Below, one piece after another: positions 53,412 to 61,823 of a stretch of DNA of 64,000 nt. The number at the start of each line of letters is the position of its first letter. The stretch's first letter is position 1. Both the position numbers and the translations under genes were made by a program. The DNA is from CAVVNP01 sp963800235 (GTDB lineage: Bacteria > Actinomycetota > Acidimicrobiia > Acidimicrobiales > Iamiaceae), in contig CAWDAD010000001.1 in the NCBI GenBank assembly GCA_963800235.1, forward strand, positions 1,116,001 to 1,180,000, in the 5' to 3' direction. The notes beneath the pieces were generated by a model. The model had not been told where the DNA came from and did not search any database. It saw nothing but the letters and a program-made list of their open reading frames with translations.

Positions 53412-54019
53412 GCACGGAAGGTGACCGACAGCCGTGGCCCCACGTTCCGGGCGGTCTTGGGGACGGCGTGCTGCCAGGTCCGCTGGCAGGAGCCGCCCAT
53501 GACCAGCAGGTCCCCGGACCCGGGGCGGAGGACCACCGAGGGGCCGCCGCCGGCCGGTCGCAGCAGGAACCGGCGGGTCGCGCCCAGGGTCAGGACCGGG
53601 ACGACGGTGTCGGGGCAGTCGACGCCGCGGGCGTGGCGGTCGCCGTGGAAGGCGACGCTGTCGTGGCCGTCGCGGTAGAGGTTCGCCCCGACCGAGCCCA
53701 GGTCGAGGCCGTAGTGCTCGGACAACCGGTCCGCGAGACCGGCGAGCACCTCGGGGCACCCGCCGGCGGGCCAGAAGGCGCTGAGCCGGGGTTGGGGCAC
53801 GACCTGGCCGTACATGGGGACCTCGCGGGCCTGCCAGTCGACGGTGGCCAGCAGCTCCGCGACCAGGGCGTCGGCGCCGGCCAGCCAGCCCGGGACGAGA
53901 TCGACCCACGCCCCCTCGCCCAGGCGTCGGCGGTGGGCGCCGGCGACCGGCCGGCCGGCGGCGGGTGCGCCGCCGCCGAGCAGCGACGGCTGCCAGGCCA
54001 GCGGCGGGGTGGCGACCAC
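53366..54019 (-). CDS. AlkB-like 2-oxoglutarate/Fe(II)-dependent dioxygenase
   Basis: 217 residues, starting at GTG. The metal motif is VAFHGDRH (H-x-D), the distal His is in QHAVPK, and the 2-oxoglutarate-binding Arg pair is RLSVTFR. NLYRDGHDSVAFHGD is typical of AlkB homologues that repair alkylated nucleic acid bases by oxidative demethylation. The family fold ends at TFR; the final 14 residues (AVLSGAAQGAALASP) are encoded by copy 2 of the tandem repeat, so the C-terminus has been extended by repeat insertion. Confidence 0.88.
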   Translation of the reverse strand: MVATPPLAWQPSLLGGGAPAAGRPVAGAHRRRLGEGAWVDLVPGWLAGADALVAELLATVDWQAREVPMYGQVVPQPRLSAFWPAGGCPEVLAGLADRLSEHYGLDLGSVGANLYRDGHDSVAFHGDRHARGVDCPDTVVPVLTLGATRRFLLRPAGGGPSVVLRPGSGDLLVMGGSCQRTWQHAVPKTARNVGPRLSVTFRAVLSGAAQGAALASP

Positions 54020-54061
54020 CCCCTCAGCCTAGACGAACGCGTGTTCCTCCGTCCCGGCCTC

Positions 54062-54067
54062 TAGGGT
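54062..54067 (+). promoter_or_regulatory. -10-like box TAGGGT, leaderless start of cofD
   Basis: TAGGGT ends 7 nt before the GTG at 54075. Confidence 0.5.
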
Positions 54068-54074
54068 CCGGCCG

Positions 54075-55007
54075 GTGATCGCCGTGCTGGCCGGAGGGGT
54101 GGGGGCGGCCCGGATGCTGCGGGCGCTGGCGCTGGTGCACGACCCGGCGGCGACCCGGGCGATCGTCAACGTCGGTGACGACCTCGAGCTGCACGGCCTG
54201 CGCATCAGCCCGGACCTCGACACGATCACCTACACCCTGGCCGGCGCCATCGACCCCGACACCGGCTGGGGCCTGGCCGGCGAGACGTGGCACGCCATGG
54301 AGTCCCTCGACCGCTACGGCGGCCAGAGCTGGTTCGGGCTCGGCGACCGGGACCTGGGCACGCACCTCTACCGCACCCAGCGGCTGGCCGAGGGAGCCGG
54401 CCTGGCCACCGTCACCGCCGAGATCACCACCGCCTGGGGGCTGGGCCAGCGCCTGCTGCCGGCGACCGAGGACCGCCTGCGCACGGTCTTCACCGTGCCC
54501 GGTGAGGGCGACATCGGCTTCCAGGACTACTTCGTCCGTCGCCACCACGAGGTGGCGGTGGAGGGCATCCGCTTCGACGGGGCCGAGTCGGCCAGGCCCG
54601 GCGCAGGGGCGCTCGAGACGCTGGACGGCGCCGAACGGCTCGTGATCGCCCCGTCCAACCCGCTCATCTCCATCGCACCGGTGCTGGCCGTGCCGGGGCT
54701 CCGGGCGGCGGTCGAGGCCCGCCGTGAGGACACGGTGGCCGTCTCGCCGATCATCGCCGGGGCGGCGGTCAAGGGCCCGGCCGACCGCCTCCTCGCCGAG
54801 CTCGGCCACGACGCCTCGGTGGTCGGCGTCGCCCGCCTCTACGCGCCGCTGGCGGCGACCCTGGTGGTCGACCACGCCGACGCCGACCTGGCGCCGGCGG
54901 TCGAGGCCGAGGGCATGCGCTGCGTGGTGACCGCCACCCTCATGGCCGACGACCGGATCGCCGCCGACCTCGGCCGCACGGTGCTCGGCCGGGTCCCGAC
55001 CCGGTGA
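54075..55007 (+). CDS. cofD: 2-phospho-L-lactate transferase (F420 biosynthesis)
   Basis: 310 residues, starting at GTG. The N-terminus IAVLAGGVGAARMLRALAL and IVNVGDDLELHGLRISPDLD match CofD/FbiA, and DTITYTLAGAIDPDTGWGL and IAPSNPLISIAPVLA are further signatures. It transfers the lactyl (or enolpyruvyl) phosphate moiety to the deazaflavin Fo, giving F420-0 or its dehydro form. cofE follows with overlapping GTGA, and an LLM-class, probably F420-using oxidoreductase is encoded at 22.7 kb. Confidence 0.95.
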   Translation: MIAVLAGGVGAARMLRALALVHDPAATRAIVNVGDDLELHGLRISPDLDTITYTLAGAIDPDTGWGLAGETWHAMESLDRYGGQSWFGLGDRDLGTHLYRTQRLAEGAGLATVTAEITTAWGLGQRLLPATEDRLRTVFTVPGEGDIGFQDYFVRRHHEVAVEGIRFDGAESARPGAGALETLDGAERLVIAPSNPLISIAPVLAVPGLRAAVEARREDTVAVSPIIAGAAVKGPADRLLAELGHDASVVGVARLYAPLAATLVVDHADADLAPAVEAEGMRCVVTATLMADDRIAADLGRTVLGRVPTR

Positions 55008-55717
55008 GCCGCCTCTCGGTCTTCGGCATCGAGGGCATGGGCGAGGTCCGCCCCGGCGACGACCTCGCCGGCCAGGTCGTCGAGGCGGTCGACGCGATGG
55101 GCGAGGCGCTGCACGACGGCGACGTGCTGGTGGTGACCCAGAAGGTGGTGTCCAAGGCGGAGGGGGCGCTGGTCGACGTCGACCCGGACGATCCCCTCAG
55201 CCACAAGGCGGTGGTCGAGGCCGAGGCGGTGTCCGTGCTCCGCCGCCGCGGCGACCTGGTGATCACCGAGACCAAGCACGGCTTCATCTGCGCCAACGCC
55301 GGCGTCGACCTCTCCAACGTCGACGAGGGCCAGGCCGCCCTGCTCCCCGAGGACTCCGACCGCTCGGCCCGGCGCATCCGGGACGGCATCCGGGCCCGGG
55401 CCGGCGCCGAGGTCGCGGTGATCGTCAGCGACACCTTCGGCCGGGTGTGGCGGCGCGGCCTGACCGACGTGGCCATCGGGTGCGCCGGCATCGCCGCCAT
55501 CGTCGACCTGCGGGGCAGCAGCGACGACCGGGGTCGGGAGCTGCACGTGACCGAGGTGGCGGTGGTCGACGAGCTGGCCGGCGCCGCCGAGCTGGTGATG
55601 GGCAAGTCGAACGGGATCCCGGTGGCGGTGGTGCGCGGGGTCGACCGCAGCTGGCTGCGCCGTGGCGAGGTGCGGGGCGAGCTGGTGCGCCGGCCCGACG
55701 AGGACCTGTTCCGCTGA
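55004..55717 (+). CDS. cofE: Coenzyme F420-0:L-glutamate ligase, single-domain form
   Basis: 237 residues, starting at GTG. VLVVTQKVVSKAEGALVDVD, VITETKHGFICANAGVDLSN, VAVIVSDTFGRVWRRGLTDV and GIAAIVDLRGSSDDRGRELH are CofE motifs with the GTP- and metal-binding residues. It adds the first glutamates to F420-0. The length equals the archaeal CofE domain only: the FMN-binding nitroreductase domain that forms the C-terminal half of mycobacterial FbiB is absent. Confidence 0.95.
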   Translation: MSRLSVFGIEGMGEVRPGDDLAGQVVEAVDAMGEALHDGDVLVVTQKVVSKAEGALVDVDPDDPLSHKAVVEAEAVSVLRRRGDLVITETKHGFICANAGVDLSNVDEGQAALLPEDSDRSARRIRDGIRARAGAEVAVIVSDTFGRVWRRGLTDVAIGCAGIAAIVDLRGSSDDRGRELHVTEVAVVDELAGAAELVMGKSNGIPVAVVRGVDRSWLRRGEVRGELVRRPDEDLFR

Positions 55718-55723
55718 CGAGCC

Positions 55724-55737
55724 GTCCCGCGTGGGAC
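55724..55737. terminator. Small hairpin between convergent cofE and a 69-residue ORF
   Basis: GTCCC-GCGT-GGGAC, a 5-bp stem with a 4-nt loop. Weak support. Confidence 0.3.
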
Positions 55738-55743
55738 AGCCGT

Positions 55744-55953
55744 TCAGGCCGAGCGGCGGAGCAGCTCGATGGCCCGCCGGACCGTGGCGGCCCGGGCGCC
55801 GGCGCGCTCGGCGACGTGGCGCAGCCCGACCTCGGCCTCCCACAGGGCGTCCTCGGGGTTGCCCCGCATCTCGGCCCGGCAGAGCTGCTGGCGGAGATCG
55901 ACCAGGTCCGCGATCAGACCGTCCAGATCGTCGATCGAGTCCTGCAGCAGCAC
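55744..55953 (-). CDS. Small helical protein of unknown function
   Basis: 69 residues, starting at GTG and entirely helical: LQDSIDDLDGLIADLVDLRQ followed by GLRHVAERAGARAATVRRAI, the second part with an HTH-like feel. TAGCGT lies 6 nt upstream of the GTG, the same layout as at many real genes here, which supports it as a genuine leaderless gene. No family recognised. Confidence 0.6.
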   Translation of the reverse strand: MLLQDSIDDLDGLIADLVDLRQQLCRAEMRGNPEDALWEAEVGLRHVAERAGARAATVRRAIELLRRSA

Positions 55954-55959
55954 GACCTC

Positions 55960-55965
55960 ACGCTA
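55960..55965 (-). promoter_or_regulatory. -10-like box TAGCGT, leaderless start of the 69-residue gene
   Basis: TAGCGT on the minus strand is 6 nt upstream of the GTG at 55953. Confidence 0.4.
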
Positions 55966-56089
55966 CGCCCGAACCGGGCCCGGTGCAAACATCTGCAAGC
56001 ATTCGTGCGAATGTTCACAAGGGCGCAAGCTGCCGGTCACACGCCGGTCACAGGCCGATCACCGACGGCTCGGCGGGTGCGCCACGGGG

Positions 56090-57097
56090 CTAGGCGTCGG
56101 GGGCCGGCCGGCGGCCGCCGCACAGGCGTTCGCCCGGCTGCACCACCTCGCCGTCGCCGATGACGCTGTGGCCGACGACCTCGGCCCGCTCCCCCACCTT
56201 GGCCGCCGGGCCGACGACCGAACCCTCCACCACCGCGTCGGCGCCCACGTGGGCACCGGGGCCGAGCACCGAGTCGACCACCCTGGCCCCGGCGTCGACC
56301 ACCGCCCCGGCCGGCACGACGGATCGACGGACCTCGGCGTCGGCAGCGACCTGCGCCGCCGGATCGATGCCGTCGAGGCCCGGACCGATGCGGCCGTCGA
56401 GCAGGTCGAGCTGGACCTCGACGTACTTGGCCGGCGTCCCGGTGTCGATCCAGTAGCCGCGCCCGTCGACCGCGAAGAGCGAGCGGTCATCGACCATGGC
56501 CGGGAAGACCTCCCGCTCGATCGAGACCTTGCGTCCACCCTCGATCCGGTCGAGGACCGACGGCTCGAGGACGTAGGTGCCGGCGTTGATGAGGTCGGTC
56601 GGCGCCTCGTCGCGGGGCGGCTTCTCCACGAAGGCGAGCACCCGTCCCTCGTCGTCGGTGGGCACCACCCCGAAGGCGGAGGGGTCCTCGACCCGGTGCA
56701 GGGCGATGGTGCCCTCGCCCCCGTGGGCGTCGTGGAAGTCGATCAGGGCGCCCAGGTCGAGGTCGGTGATCACATCGCCGTTCAGCACCACGAACCGCTC
56801 GTCGATCCCGGCGTCGAGGGCGGCGAAGCGGATGGCCCCGGCGGTGTCGAGCGGTTCGGGCTCCACCGCGTAGTGGAGGCGCACCCCGGCGCACCAGCCG
56901 TCCGGGTAGGCGTTGGAGAAGGCGTCGGGTCGGTAGCCGAGGGAGAGCACGGCGTCGTCGATGCCGTGCTCGGCCAGGTGCTCGAGCACCCGCTCGATCA
57001 TCGGCCGGCCGACGAGGGGCAGCATCTGCTTGGGCGTGGACAGCGTCAACGGCCGCAGCCGGGTGCCGAAGCCGCCCACCAGCACCACCGCCCTCAT
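56090..57097 (-). CDS. NDP-sugar pyrophosphorylase, probably mannose-1-phosphate guanylyltransferase
   Basis: 335 residues. The N-terminal nucleotidyltransferase starts RAVVLVGGFGTRLRPLTLST (the GGxGTRLRPLT motif, with V-G-G-F) and has KQMLPLVGRPMIERVLEHLA and FVVLNGDVITDLDLG. The C-terminus has hexapeptide left-handed beta-helix repeats (GAVVDAGARVVDSVLGPGAH, then VVGPAAKVGERAEVVGHSVI). This is the GMPP layout. GTP plus mannose-1-P to GDP-mannose would feed Gmd. UDP- or dTDP-glucose enzymes share the fold, so specificity is inferred from context. Its start overlaps the upstream stop (ATGA). Confidence 0.88.
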   Translation of the reverse strand: MRAVVLVGGFGTRLRPLTLSTPKQMLPLVGRPMIERVLEHLAEHGIDDAVLSLGYRPDAFSNAYPDGWCAGVRLHYAVEPEPLDTAGAIRFAALDAGIDERFVVLNGDVITDLDLGALIDFHDAHGGEGTIALHRVEDPSAFGVVPTDDEGRVLAFVEKPPRDEAPTDLINAGTYVLEPSVLDRIEGGRKVSIEREVFPAMVDDRSLFAVDGRGYWIDTGTPAKYVEVQLDLLDGRIGPGLDGIDPAAQVAADAEVRRSVVPAGAVVDAGARVVDSVLGPGAHVGADAVVEGSVVGPAAKVGERAEVVGHSVIGDGEVVQPGERLCGGRRPAPDA

Positions 57098-58038
57098 GGC
57101 GTGGGGGCCCCGGTCGTCGCCGTGCCGGTCGTCGCCGTGCCGGTCGTCGCCGTGCCGGTCGTCGCCGTGCCGGTCGTCGCCGTGCCGGTGGTGGCGGTGC
57201 CGGTGGCGGTGCCGCCGGTCGTGGAGGGGTCGATGCCGGTGGTGCCCGCCGTCGCCGTGCCGCCGCTGCTCGAGGGGTCGATGCCGGTCGTGCCGGCGGT
57301 CGACGAGCCGCCGGCGCCGGCGCTGCCCGTGCCGGCGCTGCCGGCGGTCGGGGCCGTCTGACCGCTGTCGGCGGCGCCGAGCTGCACCAGGTCGGGCGCC
57401 GAGTCGGGGGCCCGGGGCTGCACGCCGGCCGGCAGGAAGGCCACGGTGAAGGCGGCGCCGTTCTTGTCGAGCTTCAGGGACCCGAAGTTCGACGTGTACA
57501 CCTTGTCGGGCTTGGTGCCGGTGGCCTTGGCGGCATCGCTCCAGTAGGCGACGGTCACCTTGGCCGGGGCCCCGTTGCAGGTGGTCTCGCCCGGCTTGTA
57601 GAGCTTCCCGTCGGGGGTCTTGATCCCCGAGGACAGGACCTTCAGCCCGACGTCGTCGAAGAACTTGCCGAGCACCGCCCGGCCACCCGAGGACTTCAGG
57701 CCGAACGGGTGGATGTGGATGACGCCGTCGCCGTGGGTGTGGATGCCGAGCTCGTCGCCGGCCAGATCGTTGAACGGCGGCTGCATCTGCCCGCAGATGT
57801 CGAGGCCGAAGGCGTCGTGCCAGTGGTCGGACGGGTTGCCCTGGCCCTGCGCCCTCGGCTTGGCGGTGTTGGCGGCCAGGCTGCGGTTGTTGGAGACCGC
57901 CACCACCACCAGCGCCAGACCGAGCACGACCACCCCCCCGAGCAGCAGGGGGAAGCCGAGGTTGCGCTTCTGGGTGGTCTGCCGGCCACCGGTGCGGGCG
58001 GCGCGGGCCACCTTCTTGGTCGACGATGCCTTGCCCAT
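57094..58038 (-). CDS. Membrane-anchored, His-rich secreted protein with a Gly/Thr repeat tail
   Basis: 314 residues. A basic start (KKVARAARTGGRQTTQKR), then one TM helix (PLLLGGVVVLGLALVVVAVS). The extracytoplasmic domain has WHDAFGLDICGQ and GIHTHGDGVIHIHPFG, a His cluster that could bind metal, plus two Cys. The C-terminal about 90 residues are low complexity: AGTTGIDPS units and then GTATT repeated by identical 15-bp DNA units. Family not recognised. TAGGTT lies 10 nt upstream of its ATG. It is co-transcribed with the pyrophosphorylase downstream, so a cell-wall role is possible. Confidence 0.75.
   Translation of the reverse strand: MGKASSTKKVARAARTGGRQTTQKRNLGFPLLLGGVVVLGLALVVVAVSNNRSLAANTAKPRAQGQGNPSDHWHDAFGLDICGQMQPPFNDLAGDELGIHTHGDGVIHIHPFGLKSSGGRAVLGKFFDDVGLKVLSSGIKTPDGKLYKPGETTCNGAPAKVTVAYWSDAAKATGTKPDKVYTSNFGSLKLDKNGAAFTVAFLPAGVQPRAPDSAPDLVQLGAADSGQTAPTAGSAGTGSAGAGGSSTAGTTGIDPSSSGGTATAGTTGIDPSTTGGTATGTATTGTATTGTATTGTATTGTATTGTATTGAPTP
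57111..57200. repeat. 15-bp tandem repeat encoding GTATT
   Basis: CGGTCGTCGCCGTGC occurs in five perfect consecutive copies (57111-57185) followed by a degenerate copy (57186-57200). The unit is a multiple of three, so copy-number change would lengthen or shorten the protein tail without shifting frame. Confidence 0.9.
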
Positions 58039-58071
58039 GAGGGGGTCAAACCTAGTGGGAGGGGGCGGGCG

Positions 58072-59334
58072 TCACGGAGTCGCTGCCGAGGCGGGGCGGG
58101 TCACCAGCTCGGCGAAGAGGGCCTCGTAGGCGGCCGCCACCGCCGCCGGCGACGCCCAGCCCTCGACGAAGCGACGGCCGGCCAGACCCATCGCCCGGGC
58201 CTCCTCGGGGGCGTCGACCAGGCGGCGGATCGCCTTGGTGAACACCTCGGCGTCGTCGGGACCGACGGCGATCCCGGCGCCCGCCGCCTCGACGATGCGG
58301 GCGACCTCGGTGCCCGGGTCGACGCTGGCCACGATGGGTCGCCCGGCGGCCAGGATCGAGTAGAGCTTCGACGGCACGCTCGATCGGGCCAGGCCGGCCT
58401 TGAGCGGCACCACGTGGACGTCGGCGGCGGCCAGCACCTCGGGCAGGCGGCGCTTCGGCTGCATGTCGACGAACCGCACGTTGTCGAGCCCGGCGGCTCG
58501 GCGCCGCAGGTCGTCGCGGGCCGATCCCCCGCCGTTGACCACGAACACCACGGACGGGTCGTGGGCCAGTGCGGCGGCAGCGGCGAGCAGCAGCTCGAGC
58601 GACTGGGACAACCCGACGTTGCCGGCGTACATGACGACGGTGCGATCGCCGAGGTCGTGCTCGCGCCGATAGGGGTTGTCCCGGGGGGCGGGCCGGATCC
58701 GCTCGGTGTCGACGAAGTTCGGGATCACCCGGACGTGGGGGCGCCCGGCGGCCTCCGCCTCGGCCCCGACCTTGGCCACCACGTTGTCCCGCAGGTCGTC
58801 GGACAGCACGGTCACCGCGTCCGACCGCCGGTAGGTGGCTCGCTCGAGGCGGTAGGCGAGGTCGATCACCTGCTGGTTCCCGATGGCGCCGAGCTCGACG
58901 GCGACGTCGGGGAACACGTCCTGGATGTTGAACACGAACGGCACCCGACGGCTGCGGGCCACGGCCAGGCCGGCCAGGCCGAGGGTGAGCGGCGGCGACA
59001 TGGCCAGCACCGCCTCGGGCCTCGCCCGGGTGCAGACGCCGGCCAGGCCGACCAGGGCGGTGAAGCCGCCGAAGGCCAGCGCCCGGGCCGGGATGTTGCG
59101 CTTGTCGGTGGGGAAGGGGTGCACGCGGGTGATGCGCCCCCACCCGACGTCCTCGTGGCGCACGGCTCGACCCGTCCAGCCCGGCTCGACCCGGTGGTGC
59201 AGGTACCAGGGCAGGGAGGTGACCACGTGGAGCCGGTGGCCCCGCTCGGCCAGCTCGCCGACGATGCTCGTCATGACCTCGCCGGTCGGGGCCAGGTCCG
59301 GCGTGAAGTGCGGGCAGACGACGAGCAGCCTCAT
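58072..59334 (-). CDS. GT4-family glycosyltransferase (WbuB-like)
   Basis: 420 residues. The start RLLVVCPHFTPDLAPTGEVM and NIQDVFPDVAVELGAI are typical of the WbuB/CapM-like GT4 subgroup, as is MYAGNVGLSQSLELLLAAAA. The donor site is VHVVPLKAGLARSSVPSKLY, which lacks the usual E-x7-E but fits this subgroup. It would add a sugar (often an N-acetylated aminosugar) in a surface glycan. It follows the double GT4 gene by 10 bp. Confidence 0.9.
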   Translation of the reverse strand: MRLLVVCPHFTPDLAPTGEVMTSIVGELAERGHRLHVVTSLPWYLHHRVEPGWTGRAVRHEDVGWGRITRVHPFPTDKRNIPARALAFGGFTALVGLAGVCTRARPEAVLAMSPPLTLGLAGLAVARSRRVPFVFNIQDVFPDVAVELGAIGNQQVIDLAYRLERATYRRSDAVTVLSDDLRDNVVAKVGAEAEAAGRPHVRVIPNFVDTERIRPAPRDNPYRREHDLGDRTVVMYAGNVGLSQSLELLLAAAAALAHDPSVVFVVNGGGSARDDLRRRAAGLDNVRFVDMQPKRRLPEVLAAADVHVVPLKAGLARSSVPSKLYSILAAGRPIVASVDPGTEVARIVEAAGAGIAVGPDDAEVFTKAIRRLVDAPEEARAMGLAGRRFVEGWASPAAVAAAYEALFAELVTRPASAATP

Positions 59335-59344
59335 GCCGGGCCGA

Positions 59345-61750
59345 TCATCGGGCGGGGACGCGGACCGCCAGCGCGTCGCGATAGCAGTCGAGCAGGATCT
59401 CCGCCGAGCGGTGCCAGGTGAAGGTCCGGGCCCGCTCGAGGCCGGCGCGCGACAGGGCGCGGCGCCGGTCGGGGTGGTCGAGGAGGTCGATCATGGCTGC
59501 GGCCCATCCTCCTACGTCGTCCGGCGCCAGCAGGAGACCCCCCTCGCCCACCACCTCGGGCAGGGCGGTGGCGGAGGCGGCGACCACCGGGCAGCCGCGG
59601 GCCATGGCCTCGAGGACGGGCGCCCCGAAGCCCTCGTAGCGCGACGGGAAGGTGAGGGCGCAGGCCCCGTCGAGCAGGGCGTCGAGGTCGGACCGGGGCA
59701 CCCGGCCGAGCCGGTGGACCCGGTCGCGCAACCCGGCGCGCTCGACCTCGGCGGCCAGGTCCGGGTCGGTGGGCCCCTCGCCGCCGGGCAGGACCAGCTG
59801 CGCGTCGGGCCGGACGGCGGCGACCCGGGCGAAGGCCTGCACGAGCCCCACGTGGTTCTTGTGGGCGTAGGGGATGCCCGGGAGGACGAAGTACGGCCCG
59901 GCGACGCCGCGGCGCCGGGCGACCTCGCGCCCGGCCTCGATCTGCTCGGCGGTGGGTGGCGCCGTCGCCTCCACCCCGTGGGGGACGGTGCGGACCCGCT
60001 CCGGCGGCACGCCCAGCACCTCGACCACCGACCGGCCGGCGTGGTCGCTCGGGGTGAGCACCAACCGGGCGCGGGCGGCGGAGCGGGGCAGCATGGCCGC
60101 CAGGTACCGCCGCTTGAGGGTGCGGAAGTTGTCGGGCAGCACCAGCGGCTGCAGGTCGTGGATCGTCAGCACGGAGGGGGTCCGGGCGCCGGGGGGCACC
60201 ACCCCGCCCCCGTGGTGCACCAGGTCGACGTGGTGGCGCCGGAGGCGGTCGGGCAGCCAGGTGCTCTCGGCCGCGATGCGCAGCGCCTTGCTGCGACCGG
60301 TCGCCGGCCACGTGACGGTGGGGAACGCCTCGACCAGGTCGGGGTGGGCGTCGAGGAACGGCTCGAGGACGAAGAGGGTGAGGTCGAGGTCGTCCGGCGG
60401 CGAGGCGGCGATGCCCGACAGCAGGCGGGTCAGGTACTCCTCGCTGCCGCCGACGGTGCCCGGCACCAGCCACAGCAGGTTCACGCCGACGTGGCGCCGG
60501 TCACCACCGCCACCACCACGGCCACCACCGCCACCACCGCGGCCGCCCGCCTCGATGTCGGCCGGACCCTCGGTGCGCCGGCCGGGGGGCCGGTCGGCCG
60601 CGCCCGGCGATCCGGACGTCCGGCCGGGGGCACGGCGCCGACGGGGGTCGTCGAGCGCCTCGCGGTAGGCGTCGACGGTCAGCTCGGCCGAGCGGGGCCA
60701 CGAGAGGTCAGCCGCCCGCCGGCGACCCCGTTGCGCCAGGTCGGCGGCCAGCGCGTCGTCTCCCAGCACCCGATCGAGGGCGTCGGCGATGGTCGAGGGG
60801 TCACCCGGATCGATCAGCAGCGCGGCCCCGCCGGCCGCCTCCTCGGTGGCGGTGCCGGCCGAGGTCACCACGGGCGCGCCCTGGGCCATGGCCTCGAGGA
60901 CAGGCAGGCCGAAGCCCTCGCGGTGGCTCGGGTAGCAGACGGCCGCCGCCGACGCGTAGAGCGCCTGCTTGGCCTCCTCGTCCACGAAGCCGAGGGCGCG
61001 CACCCGGTCGGCCACCCCCGCCTTCCCGATGCGGGCGGCGAGGTCCTCGTTCCAGCCGGCCGGGCCGACCAGCACCAGGTCGACGTCGGGATGGGCGCCG
61101 GCCACCCGCCCGAACCCGTCGAGCAGGCCGGCCAGGTTCTTGCGGGGCTCGACCGTCCCGCAGAAGAGCACGAAGCGGCGGTCGAGGCCGAAGCGGTCGA
61201 GCACCGACCGGCGGTCGGGCTCCTCGACGGTCGTGGGGCGGACCCCCCACGGCACCACCCGGAGGCGGCCGGGATCGAGGCCGGCGTCGACGCACTCACG
61301 CCGGGTGGCGGCCGACGGGCACAGCACCAGCGTCGCCTCGCGCCGGGCCAGGTCGAGGCCCCGTCGGAAGAACCGGTGCCCGTGGCGGGTCGCCAGCCGG
61401 CGGTCGGTGAGGAAGGCGAGGTCGTGCACGGTCACCACCACCGGGACGGTGGCCGGCGGCACGGCGACCGCGGTGGCGTGGATCAGCTCGATCGGTCCGG
61501 TGGCCCGCTCGACCGGCGGCCACCGCAGCCCGTGCCACGCCTCGTACAGCACTCGCTCCGGCAGCGGCAGGGGTCGGACGGGGATCGGCGGCACGAACGG
61601 CGGCTCGGGCGGGTGCCGGTGGCGGGCCGCCACGCCGAGCAGGCGCAGGTCGGGACGCCGGTCGAGCTCGGCGACCAGGCCGAGCACGCTCGCGGCGGTG
61701 CCCCCGGGCACCCGGTGCCAGCACTGCTCGAGGGTGATCGCGACCCGCAT
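59345..61750 (-). CDS. Double GT4 glycosyltransferase joined by a poly-glycine linker
   Basis: About 801 residues from ATG 61750 (an in-frame start five codons upstream is possible). Domain 1 (about 1-375): RVAITLEQCWHRVPGGTAAS, FCGTVEPRKNLAGLLDGF, YPSHREGFGLPVLEAMAQGA. A linker rich in Gly/Arg (EAGGRGGGGGGRGGGGGD) follows, encoded by CCACCACCG-type DNA repeats. Domain 2 (about 425-795): GVNLLWLVPGTVGGSEEYLT, LPGIPYAHKNHVGLVQAF, FPSRYEGFGAPVLEAMARGC. Both carry complete donor sites, so two sugars may be added in sequence. The linker looks like a recent in-frame joining of two genes. Confidence 0.92.
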   Translation of the reverse strand: MRVAITLEQCWHRVPGGTAASVLGLVAELDRRPDLRLLGVAARHRHPPEPPFVPPIPVRPLPLPERVLYEAWHGLRWPPVERATGPIELIHATAVAVPPATVPVVVTVHDLAFLTDRRLATRHGHRFFRRGLDLARREATLVLCPSAATRRECVDAGLDPGRLRVVPWGVRPTTVEEPDRRSVLDRFGLDRRFVLFCGTVEPRKNLAGLLDGFGRVAGAHPDVDLVLVGPAGWNEDLAARIGKAGVADRVRALGFVDEEAKQALYASAAAVCYPSHREGFGLPVLEAMAQGAPVVTSAGTATEEAAGGAALLIDPGDPSTIADALDRVLGDDALAADLAQRGRRRAADLSWPRSAELTVDAYREALDDPRRRRAPGRTSGSPGAADRPPGRRTEGPADIEAGGRGGGGGGRGGGGGDRRHVGVNLLWLVPGTVGGSEEYLTRLLSGIAASPPDDLDLTLFVLEPFLDAHPDLVEAFPTVTWPATGRSKALRIAAESTWLPDRLRRHHVDLVHHGGGVVPPGARTPSVLTIHDLQPLVLPDNFRTLKRRYLAAMLPRSAARARLVLTPSDHAGRSVVEVLGVPPERVRTVPHGVEATAPPTAEQIEAGREVARRRGVAGPYFVLPGIPYAHKNHVGLVQAFARVAAVRPDAQLVLPGGEGPTDPDLAAEVERAGLRDRVHRLGRVPRSDLDALLDGACALTFPSRYEGFGAPVLEAMARGCPVVAASATALPEVVGEGGLLLAPDDVGGWAAAMIDLLDHPDRRRALSRAGLERARTFTWHRSAEILLDCYRDALAVRVPAR

Positions 61751-61823
61751 GGGCGGCTGCGCCACGTCGGCCTCGCCGGTCAGCGCGCCGGGCCCGTGGG
61801 CGCGGCGTGGCCGGCCCGCCCGA

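Noticed and set aside
57111..57200. CRISPR-like short repeats
   Set aside because: Direct 15-bp units without spacers, in frame within a coding sequence; a protein tandem repeat.
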